Of a stretch of 64,000 nt of DNA, positions 1-12,300 are shown one piece after another. Below the pieces are notes generated by a model. That model was not told the DNA's origin and searched no databases. It saw only the letters and a program-made list of their open reading frames with translations. The DNA is from Cyrtodaria siliqua (Eukaryota; Mollusca; Bivalvia; Adapedonta; Hiatellidae), in assembly GCA_037043455.1 (NCBI GenBank), contig JAWPHD010006805.1:72001-136000 (forward strand). The letters run 5' to 3'. Position 1 is the first letter of the stretch; the number at the start of each line of letters is the position of its first letter. The translations under genes and the position numbers were made by a program.

Positions 1-294
1 CACTCTGAAAACAAACAAATATCCTCTATCTATTTTCTTGTTAATAATATCGCCGACTTTCTGTTTTACTTTTATAATTATAATAAATTCAAAACTTTTT
101 TCTTTTATTTCTTAGGCCTCACTGCCACTCATTTATAATTACACAATGATACCTAGACTATACCAGTAGTCTGTTGTTCTAGATTGATGGAACTACATAG
201 TTACTGGCCTTTCCAGGTACATGTTTGTTAGGATTAATTATAATGTGCACTTTCAAGTTGTCTGTTTAGATCATGTTTTTCGGGATAATCTTAC
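1..294 (-). other. CHEK1 intron 7, partial
   Basis: AT-rich intron sequence following the donor at 294. No repeat, RNA gene or further kinase exon was seen here. Confidence 0.6.
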
Positions 295-399
295 ACAGTG
301 CCAGCGTGTCTATCTTATTCCAGGGACTCAGCGTGATCTTGCAGTCCTTCCAAGCGCAGTATTCCTGACAACCATACGTCGGCTCGTCCCACGGCAACT
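295..399 (-). CDS. CHEK1: CHEK1 coding exon 7
   Basis: The acceptor TTTATTTTCAG lies at 400. The 105-nt exon encodes residues 207-241: [20 protein letters not shown], then [15 protein letters not shown]. It corresponds to the vertebrate CHEK1 segment starting ELPWDQPSDSCQEY and ending in the WKKID region. The donor GTAAGA begins at 294, phase 1. This is the last exon in the window; the remaining C-terminal exons must lie to the left. Confidence 0.93.
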
Positions 400-3300
400 C
401 TGAAAATAAACAAGATTCGTTTTGGTCCTTCAAATCGGCCATCTTGGACACCATTTTGAATTATATTTAACTTTTTTCGGCACTGCAATAAATGTTCCTG
501 TAGTGTCACTCCAGTGCCTTATGCCGTATGCTCCTTGATATAAACTATGACCACTGGTGTCAGAATCGACGATAGTGTCTACATAATCATTAAGTGTATA
601 TTGTTTTACTGAAATGGTATCTGCTCCGTGAATCTGGCAATAACCTACATTTTCGAGTGGTACCCCTTTCATTTCCTTAGAATGTTGAATCGAACTAAGA
701 GAAGCCAATGTGCTATAATCTAGAATGAACAGACACCCTTACACTTTGTTACACTTTGAGGGGGACCTCACCATCAATCGCCTTCTGCTAGTAAAGCCAA
801 CAATATGCTTCCACAAAGTTATGCCAGCTCTGCCCACTTCGATTTAGGGCTGATCATCTCACATGTAACATATTCTGTTAGAAATGAGGTACAGTACTCA
901 ATCCAGGTCATGAGACTAATTTCACTTGACCAGATGCCTCGGCATGGCGTGGTTATCAACTGACCACCTCCCATGTAATATATTATGGTACAGTACTCAC
1001 TCCAGGTCATGAGACTATTGACCAGATGCCTCGGCATGACACGGTTATCAACTGACCACCTCCCATGTGACATATTATGGTACAGTACTCACCGCCAGGT
1101 CATGAGACTATTGACCAGATGCCTTGGCATGGCAAGGTTATCAACTGACCACCTCCCATGTAACATATTATGGTACAGTACTCACTCCAGCCATGCGACT
1201 ATTGACCAGATGCATCGGCAACGCACGGTTATCAACGGACCACCTCCTATGTAACATATTATGGTACGGTACTCACTCCAGGTCATGCGACTATTGACCA
1301 GATGCCTCGGCATGGCACGGTTTTCACTGACCACCTCCCATGTAACATATTATGGTACAGTACTCACTCCAGGTCATGAGACTATTGACCAGATGCTTCG
1401 GCAACGCACGGTTATCAACGGACCACCTCCTATGTAACATATTATGGTACAGTACTCACTCCAGGTCATGCGACTATTGACCAGATGCCTCGGCATGGCA
1501 GGGTTATCAACTGACCACCTCCCATGTAACATATTATAGTACAGTACTCACTCCAGGTCATGAGACTATTGACCAGATGCCTCGGCATGGCACTGCCTCG
1601 ACATGGCACGGTTATCAACTGACCACCTCCCATGTAACATATTAAGGTACAGTACTCACTCCAGGTCATGAGACTTTTGACCAGATGCCTCGGCATGTCA
1701 CGGTTATCAACTGACCACCTCCCATGTAACATATTATATTACAGTACTCACTCTAGGTCATGAGACTATTGACCAGATGCCTCGGCATGGCACGGTTATC
1801 ACTGACCACCTCCCATGTAACATATTATGGTACAGTACTCACCTCCAGCCTTGCGACTATTGACCAGATGCCTCGGCATGGCACGGTTATCAACAGACCA
1901 CCTCCTATGTAACATATTATGGTACAGTACTCACTCCATGTCATGGGACTATTGACCAGATGCCTCAGCACACGGTTATCAACTGACCACCTCTCATGTA
2001 ACATATGGTATTGTGCTCACCTTCAACCATGCAACTGATTCCACATTGTGTTTTGTGGCTGATAACTTCTGGTGCAGTACTCACCTCTGACTAGTAAAGC
2101 CACAAGAATGATGCCACATGACCAGATGTCTGCCTCTCAACATTGTGTTTTGTGGCTGATAACTTCTGGTGCAGTACTCACCTCTGACTAGTAAAGCCAC
2201 AAGAATGATGCCACATGACCAGATGTCTGCCTCTCAACATTGTGTTTTGTGGTTGATAACTTCTGGTGCAGTACTCACCTCTGACTAGTAAAGCCACAAG
2301 AATGATGCCACATGACCAGATGTCTGCCTCTCAACATTGTGTTTTGTGGCTGATAACTTCTGGTGCAGTACTCACCTCTGACTAGTAAAGCCACAAGAAT
2401 GATGCCACATGACCAGATGTCTGCCTCTCAACATTGTGTTTTGTGGCTGATAACTTCTGGTGCAGTACTCACCTCTGACTAGTAAAGCCACAAGAATGAT
2501 GCCACATGACCAGATGTCTGCCTCTCAACATTGTGTTTTGTGGTTGATAACTTCTGGTGCAGTACTCACCTCTGACTAGTAAAGCCACAAGAATGATGCC
2601 ACATGACCAGATGTCTGCCTCTCAACATTGTGTTTTGTGGCTGATAACTTCTGGTGCAGTACTCACCTCTGACTAGTAAAGCCACAAGAATGATGCCACA
2701 TGACCAGATGTCTGCCTCTAAACATTGTGTTTTGTGGCTGATAACTTCTGGTGCAGTACTCACCTCTGACTAGTAAAGCCACAAGAATGATGCCACATGA
2801 CCAGATGTCTGCCTCTCAACATTGTGATTTGTGGCTGATAACTTCTGGTGCAGTACTCACCTCTGACTAGTAAAGCCACAAGAATGATGCCTCATGACCA
2901 GATGTCTGTCCCTCAACATTGTGTTTTTGTGGTTGATAACTCCTGGTGTAGTACTCACCTCTGACTAGTAAAGCCACAAGAATGATGCCACATGACCAGA
3001 TGTCTGCCTCTCAACATTGTGTTTTGTGGCTGATAACTTCTGGTGCAGTACTCACCTCTGACTAGTAAAGCCACAAGAATGATGCCACATGACCAGATGT
3101 CTGCCTCTAAACATTGTGTTTTGTGGCTGATAGCTTCTGGTGCAGTACTCACCTCTGACTAGTAAAGCCACAAGAATGATGCCACATGACCAGATGTCTG
3201 CCTCTAAACATTGTGTTTTGTGGCTGATAGCTTCTGGTGCAGTACTCACCTCTGACTAGTAAAGCCACAAGAATGATGCCACATGACCAGATGTCTGCCT

Positions 3301-6300
3301 CTCAACATTGTGTTTTGTGGCTGATAACTTCTGGTGCAGTACTCACCTCTGACTAGTAAAGCCACAAGAATGATGCCACATGACCAGGTGTCTGCCCCTC
3401 AACATTGTGTTTTGTGGTTGATAACTTCTGGTGCAGTACTCACCTCTGACTAGTAAAGCCACAAGAATGATGCCACATGACCAGGTGTCTGTCCCTCAAC
3501 ATTGTGTTTTGTGGTTGATAACTTCTGGTGCAGTACTCACCTCTGACTAGTAAAGCCACAAGAATGATGCCACATGACCAGATGTCTGCCTCTCAACATT
3601 GTGTTTTGTGGCTGATAACTTCTGGTGCAGTACTCACCTCTGACTAGTAAAGCCACAAGAATGATGCCACATGACCAGATGTCTGCCTCTAAACATTGTG
3701 TTTTGTGGCTGATAGCTTCTGGTGCAGTACTCACCTCTGACTAGTAAAGCCACAAGAATGATGCCACATGACCAGATGTCTGCCTCTAAACATTGTGTTT
3801 TGTGGCTGATAGCTTCTGGTGCAGTACTCACCTCTGACTAGTAAAGCCACAAGAATGATGCCACATGACCAGATGTCTGCCTCTCAACATTGTGTTTTGT
3901 GGCTGATAACTTCTGGTGCAGTACTCACCTCTGACTAGTAAAGCCACAAGAATGATGCCACATGACCAGGTGTCTGCCCCTCAACATTGTGTTTTGTGGT
4001 TGATAACTTCTGGTGCAGTACTCACCTCTGACTAGTAAAGCCACAAGAATGATGCCACATGACCAGGTGTCTGTCCCTCAACATTGTGTTTTGTGGTTGA
4101 TAACTTCTGGTGCAGTACTCACCTCTGACTAGTAAAGCCACAAGAATGATGCCACATGACCAGATGTCTGCCTCTCAACATTGTGTTTTGTGGTTGATAA
4201 CTTCCGGTGCAGTACTCACCTCTGACTAGTAAAGCCACAAGAATGATGCCACATGACCAGATGTCTGTCTCTCAACATTGTGTTTTGTGGTTGATAACTT
4301 CTGGTGCAGTACTCACCTCTGACTAGTAAAGCCACAAGAATGATGCCACATGACTAGATGTCTGCCTCTCAACATTGTGTTTTGTGGCTGATAATTTCTG
4401 GTGCAGTACTCACCTCTGACTAGTAAAGCCACAAGAATGATGCCACATGACCAGATGTCTGTCTCTCAACATTGTGTTTTGTGATTGATAACGTCTGGTG
4501 CAGTACTCACCTCTGACTAGTAAAGCCACAAGAATGATGCCACATGACCAGATGTCTGTCCCTCAACATTGTGTTTTGTGGTTGATAACTTCTGGTGCAA
4601 TACTCACCTCTGACTAGTAAAGCCACAAGAATGATGCCACATGACCAGGTGTCTGCCCCTCAACATTGTGTTTTGTGGCTGATTACTTCTGGTGCAGTAC
4701 TGACCTCTGACTAGTAAAGCCACAAGAATGATGCCACATGACCAGATGTCTGCCTCTCAACATTGTGTTTTGTGGTTGATAACTTCTGGTGCAGTACTCA
4801 CCTCTGCTGACTAGTAAAGCCACAAGAATGATGCCACATGACCAGGTTTCTGCCCCTCAACATTGTGTTTTGTGGCTGATAACTTCTGGTGCAGTACTCA
4901 CCTCTGAATAGTAAAGCCACAAGAATGATGCCACATGACCAGATGTCTGCCTCTAAACATTGTGTTTTGTAGCTGATAACTTCTGGTGCAGTACTCACCT
5001 CTGACTAGTAAAGCCACAAGAATGATGCCACATGACCAGATGTCTGCCACTCAACATTGTGTTTTTGTGGTTGATAACTTCTGGTGCAGTACTCACCTCT
5101 GACTAGTAAAGCCACAAGAATGATGCCACATGACCAGATGTCTGCCTCTCAACATTGTGTTTTTGTGGCTGATAACTTCTGGTGCAGTACTCACCTCTGA
5201 CTAGTAAAGCCACAAGAATGATGCCACATGACCAGATGTCTGCCCCTCAACATTGTGTTTTTGTGGCTGATAACTTCTGGTGCAGTACTCACCTCTGACT
5301 AGTAAAGCCACAAGAATGATGCCACATGACCAGATGTCTGCCACTCAACATTGTGTTTTGTGGTTGATAACTTCCGATGCAGTACTCACCTATGACTAGT
5401 AAAGCCACAAGAATGATGCCACATGACCAGATGTCTGCCTCCCAACATTGTGTTTTGTGGCTGATAACTTCTGGTGCAGTACTCACCTCTGACTAGTAAA
5501 GCCAATAAAATGATGCCACATGACCAGATGTCTGCCACTCAACATTGTGTTTTGTGGCTGATAACTTCTGGTGCAGTACTCACCTCTGACTAGTAAAGCC
5601 ACAAGAATGATGCCACATGACCAGGTGTCTGCCTCTCAACATTGTGTTTTGTGACTGATAACTCCTGGTGCAGTACTCACCTCTGACTAGTAAAGCCACA
5701 AGAATGATGCCACATGACCAGATGTCTGTCTCTCAACATTGTGTTTTGTGGCTGATAACTTCTGGTGCAGTACTCACCTCTGACTAGTAAAGCCACAAGA
5801 ATGATGCCACATGACCAGATGTCTGCCTCTCAACATTGTGTTTTGTGGCTGATAACTTCTGGTGCAGTACTCACCTCAGACTAGTAAAGCCACAAGAATG
5901 ATGCCACATGACCAGGTGTCTTCCCCTCAACATTGTGTTTTGTGGTTGATAACTTCTGGTGCAATACTCACCTCTGACTAGTAAAGCCACAAGAATGATG
6001 CCACATGACCAGATGTCTGTCCCTCAACATTGTGTTTTGTGGTTGATAACTTATGGTGCAGTACTCACCTCTGACTAGTAAAGCCACAAGAATGATGCCA
6101 CATGACCAGATGTCTGTCTCTCAACATTGTGTTTTGTGGTTGATAACTTCCGGTGCAGTACTCACCTCTGACTAGTAAAGCCACAAGAATGATGCCACAT
6201 GACCAGATGTCTGTCTCTCAACATTGTGTTTTGTGGTTGATAACTTCTGGTGCAGTACTCACCTCTGACTAGTAAAGCCACAAGAATGATGCCACATGAC

Positions 6301-9300
6301 CAGATGTCTTTCCCTCAACATTGTGTTTTGTGGTTAATGACTTCTGGTGCAGTACTCACCTCTGACTAGTAAAGCCACAAGAATGATGCCACATGACCAG
6401 GTGTCTGCCCCTCAACATTGTGTTTTGTGGCTGATTACTTCTGGTGCAGTACTCACCTCTGACTAGTAAAGCCACAAGAATGATGCCACATGACCAGATG
6501 TCTGCCTCTCAACATTGTGTTTCGTGGTTGATAACTTCTGGTGCAGTACTCACCTCTGACTAGTAAAGCCACAAGTATGATGCCACATGACCAGATGTCT
6601 GCCTCTCAACATTGTGTTTTGTGGCTGATAACCTCTGGTGCAGTACTCACCTCTGACTAGTAAAGCCACAAGAATGATGCCACATGACCAGGTGTCTGTC
6701 CCTCTGCATGGTAGGGTTAACAGCTAATCACTTTCGGCGCGATGTAGGGCATGGTACATACCTCCAGCCAGTAAAGCCACAAGAATGATGCCACATGACC
6801 AGATGTCTGCCGGTTCAGCATGGTACGGTTTACGGCTGATCACCTCTGGTGCCACGTAGGGTACAGTACCACAACATTTCTCCAACAGACGCTCCTTCCC
6901 CTGATATCTAAACACTGTTGCCAAGCCAAAATCTGTGATCTTTAAATAATCTGAAAAGGTAAAACCATGTGACCAACAGCGATCTTTTCCCCATTTTGTG
7001 AATGGGTCCAGTACCAGGAAAATTGTGAAAAATTTGCATAATATCCTTAAAATCATGAATTTTTCATGGACAGTGTAAATCTCGACATTTTGAACTAGAA
7101 GTCAGCTGGATGCTTATTTTTTTACTTTCATACCCGATAACAGATAGGAAAATAGATAAAACATTTGTGCCAAATATATGATAGGATTTACTATAGGATT
7201 TACTATAGGATTTGAACTTACTATAGGATTTACTATAGGATTTGGATTTACTATAGGTTTAGGATTTCCTTTAGGATTTACTATAGGATCTATAGGATTT
7301 ACTTTTTCTTAGTAAAATTCTACCTCCAATTGTGAATTTTATGCTTTCAAAGTTGAAAAACTACTATTTCCATGTGTGAATGGTCCATTTATCAGCCTCA
7401 TGCACAGAAATCATGAAGGTACAGTTCTAAGTGTCAATGGGTCCGTTTACTTTAATAAGAAAAAAATTGCTGGACCAATGTAAGTTTTTTGTTCAACAGA
7501 CCATCCATGTTTCATTTCTTTATGTAAATGTACAGTTTTTAACCCCCTTATACAAGTGGTACATAAAAACAGTACCATTCTCGATGGCAAGAAAAAATTA
7601 TTTTAGAGGGGAACTTTAAACAGAAAATATTTTAGAGGGAAACTTTAAACAGAAAAAAGGGGAAACTATATACTTTTAGGGGAGGGTAATGAAATACTAC
7701 AAGAGAATGTATAAATGGTAATGTGTTTGCAAAGTATTTAAGCATACTATACTGTTTTTGTTTCATAGTGAAAAATTCTCAATTTAAGGCAAAACAATGC
7801 AAGTTTTCCCAATTGAATGGGTACCAGTACCATTCCCAAAAGGGTGAAAAAAATTCGCTGATATATAATTCATTTAAAGGCACAGTTTATTTTAGATTTT
7901 AATAAAAAAACAAGACCTCGGTCTGAGGGTGTCTCGCCCACCGCGGCAAACCGCATATGAAATATTTCATTAAATTTGTGCTTAAATGATGTCCACCAAA
8001 GACAACACTTCATATAACCAAGTATCAAACAAATAAAAGCAAAGTAATCATAAGAATTTAAGTTACTGAAGTTAAGTGGTTTAACCAGGGTGTAGTTGTG
8101 GGAAAATAATGCAAAATATGACCTTGGTATTTTTTGTCGTTCAGCGATGTCCACCAATGCCAACAATACATATGACCAAGCATCAAAGACATAAAGTCAG
8201 GCAATCATAAAGTTAACTGAGGTTAAGTTACCTAACCAAGGTTGTTACCTAACTAAGGTTAAGTTTGGGGGAAATAACGCAAAATATGACCTTGACCTTG
8301 TTATTTTTTGTCATCCAACAATGTCCACCAATGCCAATCAGCGCTGTTGCTTTTTAAGGGTGACACATATACCCCCACTACCAGTCCCCCCATTCCCCAC
8401 CCTACTGTTTGAGTAAAGACTGAGTGGAATGGGATTTTCATGATCTCAAAACCCATCTTTTCATCACTGGCAGTCCACCTATTAAGTTTCATGAGATTTA
8501 CTTCAGGGGGAGAGGAGTTATGGAGCGGACAAGATTTGATCTGGTTCCGATGACCTTGACTTACTGAATCAAAATCAGAAGTGGTCGTCCTCTCACCACA
8601 GGCCGTTCACCTATGAAGTTTCATGAGATTTGCTTCAGGGGGAGAGGAGCGGACAAAGTTTTTCATTATCGGGTCCCTGTGACCTTGACCGTTGATCTTC
8701 TGACCTCAAAATCAACAGGGTCGTCCTCTCACCACAGGCAGTTCACCTATAGTTTCATGAGATTTTCTTCAGGGGACAGGAGTTATGGAACGGACAAGGT
8801 TTTTCATTATCGGGTCCTGGTGACCTTGACCTTTGACCAACTGACCTCAAAATCAATAAGGTCGTCCTCTCAACACATGCAGTTCACCTATGAAGTTTCA
8901 TGAGATTTGCCTCAGGGGGAAAGGAGTTATGGAGCGGACAGTGTTTCTCATTATCGGGTGCTGGTGACCTTGACCTTTGATCTCAAAATCAATAGGGGCC
9001 ATCCTCTCACCACAACCAGTCCACCTATGAAGTTTCATGAGATTTGCCTCAGGGGGGGAGGAGTTATGGTGCAGACAAGGTTTTTCATTATCGGGTCCAG
9101 TGACCTTGACCTTTGACCAACTAACCTCAAAATCAACTGGGTTCCTCCTCCCACCACAGGCAGTTCACCTATGAAGTTTCATGAGATTTGCTTCAAGGGG
9201 AGCAGAAGTAAGGTGCGGACAGTTTTTCATTATTGGTTCCCAGTGACCTTGACCTACTGAACTAAAAATCAATAGGGATAATTTTCTCATCACAGGCAGT

Positions 9301-12300
9301 CCACGCATGAAGTTTTATGAGATTTGCTTCATGGGTAGAGGAGTTATGGAGGAGTTATGGAGCGGACAGACAGACGGACAGGGTGAAACCAGCATACTTC
9401 GTTTAGCGGGGATATAACAATGCATATGACCAAGTATCAAAGACATAAAGTGAGACAATCACATAAAGTTAACAGAGGTTAAGTTACCTAACCAAGGTGA
9501 GGTTTGGGGAAAATAACGCAAAATATGACCTTGACCTTGGTAATTTTTGTCATTCAGTGATGTCCTCCAATGCCAACAATGAGACATAAAGTTAGGCAAT
9601 CACATACAATTAACTGAGGTTAAGTTACCTAACCAAGGTTAGGTTTAGGGGGAAAAAAGCAAAATATGACCTCGACCTTGGTAATTTCTGTCGTTCAGTG
9701 ATGTCCACCAATACCAACAATACATATGACCAAGTATCAAACAAAAAAAATGAGGCAATCACATACAGTTAACTGAGGTTAAGTTACCTAACCAAGGTTA
9801 AGTTACCTAACCAAGGTTTAGTTTCGGGAAAATAACGCAAAATATGACCTTGACCTCGATAATTGACCCAACAAAGCATGTGACAAAGTTCAATAAAAAT
9901 TCGAGCAGCGGTGGCCGCCGCGGGAAAAGCGACTGCTATGTCTCGCTACCCACTCTCGTGGGAGAGACAAAGGGGACAGGAGTTGTATATGTGTTAATAC
10001 AAATTAATGCAGAGTAAATAACAGTTGAAATTATTTTTTTCAGTTAATTTGTTGAGTATATTTTTTTACAAAATTAATATACAAATCTACCTAAGTCGTC
10101 CAGTAGCAGGTTCTCCGGTTTCAAATCTCTGTGAGTTACCCCCCTTGAATGTAGGTATTCCTGAAAATAAGAATATCCAGTGTATAGAAGGTTTACATTT
10201 TTTCGTGTTCAAAATTTCAATATCAAATATGTATTTGTGAAAGAGTAAAAATGTTAGCTAGAAAAGTTTAACCAATGCTTCAAAAGACATACATACTGTC
10301 TTAATCACATGTAAAACGTGAAGAAATGGATTCAAATGGATGTTATAATGTAATAAATAGATTATTTAAACGATGACTGCATTTTTCAGAAATTATTTCT
10401 TTCCATAGAAGGCGAGTTTTTTCTCAAAGTTTGCATCAACTCACAAATGAAACAACATGCTTCCCACCTCATGAAACTTGCCTCCCACCTCATGGAACAT
10501 GCCTCCCACCTCATGGAACATGCCTCCCACCTCATGAAACATGCCTCCCACCTCATGGAAGATCATAAACATGCCTCCCACCTCATGAAACATGCCTCCC
10601 ATCTCATGTAAGATCATAAACATGCCTCCCACCTCATGGAACATGTCTCCCGCCTCATGAAACATGCCTCCCACCTCATGGTAGACCATAAACATGCCTC
10701 CCACCTCATGATTTCCCATAATCAAACCAATCCATTAATCTCTATAAAAAAAATCAGCAATCTACAATGAATTAAACTTAATTTCAAAAGTGCACTTACT
10801 GCTTTCAGACGACAAGACCATTACATGATTTTAAATTAAACTGTTGTTCAACAATGCATCAACACATTATTTAGGTTACTGAACTGTTGTTCAATTATGC
10901 TTCAACATCAACACATTATTTAGGTTAATGAACTGTTGTTCAATGATGTATCAACAAACGGTTGTTCATTGATGCATCAACACATCATTTAGGTTACTGA
11001 ACTGTTGTTCAATGATGTATCAACACATTATTTAGGTTAAACTGTTGTTCAAAGATGCATCAACACAAAATAATTAGGTTAATGAACTGTTGTTCAATGA
11101 TGCATCAACACATTATTTAGGTTATTGAACTGTTGTTCAATGATGAATCAACACATTATTTAGGTTAATGAACTGTTGTTCAACAATGCATCAACACATT
11201 ATTTAGGTTATTGAACTGTTGTTCAATGATGCATCAACACATTATTTAGGTTACTGAACTGTTGTTCAATGATGTATTAACACATTATTTAGGTTATTGA
11301 ACTGTTGTTGAACAATGCATCAACGCATTATTTAAGTTAATGAACTGTTGTTCAATGATGCATCAACACATTATTTAGGTTAATGAACTGTTGTTCAAGG
11401 ATGTATCAACACATTATTTAGGTTACTGAACTGTTGTTCAATGATGTATCAACCCATTATTTAGGTTAATGTACTGTTGTTCAATGAGGCATCAACACAT
11501 TATGTAGGTTACTGAACTGTTGTTCAATGATGATTCAACATATTATTTAGGTTACTGAACTGTTGTTCAATGATGTATCAACACATTATTTAGATTACTG
11601 AACTGTTGTACAATGATGCATCAACCCTTTATTTAGGTTACTGTACTGCTGTTCAATGAGGCATCAACACATTAAGTTACTGAACTGTTGTTGAACAATG
11701 CATCAACATATTATTGAGGTTACTGAACTGTTGTTAAACAATGCATCAACACATTATTTAGGTTACTGAACTGTTGTTCAACAATGCAGCAACACATTAT
11801 TTAGGTTACTGAACTGTTGTTCAATGATGCATCAACACTTTATTTAGGTTAATGAACTGTTGTTCAATGATTCACCAACCCATTATTTAGGTTACCAAAC
11901 TGCTGTTCAACAATGCATCATCACATTATTTAGGTTACTGAACTGTTGTTCAATGATGTATCAACACATTATTTAGGTTATTGAACTGTTGTTGAACAAT
12001 GCATCAACACATTATTTAGGTGAATGAACTGTTATTCAACAATGCATCAACACAGTATTTAGGTTACTGAACTGTTTTTCAATGATGCATCAACCCATTA
12101 TTTAAGTTACTGAACTGTTGTTCAACAATGCATCAACCCATTATTTAGGTTACTGAACTGTTGTTCAACGATGCATCAACCCATTATTTAGGTTACTGAA
12201 CTGTTGTTGAACAATGCATCAACCCATTTTTTAGGTTACTGAACTGTTGTTCAATAATGCATCAACACATTATTTAGGTTACTGAACTGTTGTTCAACAA

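Larger units (their letters stand above)
6951..10090 (-). other. CHEK1 intron 5
   Basis: It holds a short low-complexity stretch (7180-7310), a unique-looking AT-rich part (7310-7860) and a large composite repeat at about 7890-9975. No additional exon was seen. Confidence 0.7.

Noticed and set aside
2566..5486. Repeated 65-66 codon minus-strand open frames with kinase-like residues ([13 protein letters not shown])
   Set aside because: They are translations across two units of the 97-bp array, frame-rotated at each unit, with no start context or acceptor. They are echoes of exon 6, not genes.
7431..7619. 62-codon plus-strand open frame
   Set aside because: AT-rich intron sequence without homology, in CHEK1 intron 5, and opposite in strand to the gene.
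8613..9116. Plus-strand open frames in the 8.6-9.1 kb region
   Set aside because: They follow the ~140-bp tandem core of a dispersed element; repeated peptide phrases such as HYRV.VTLT show this.
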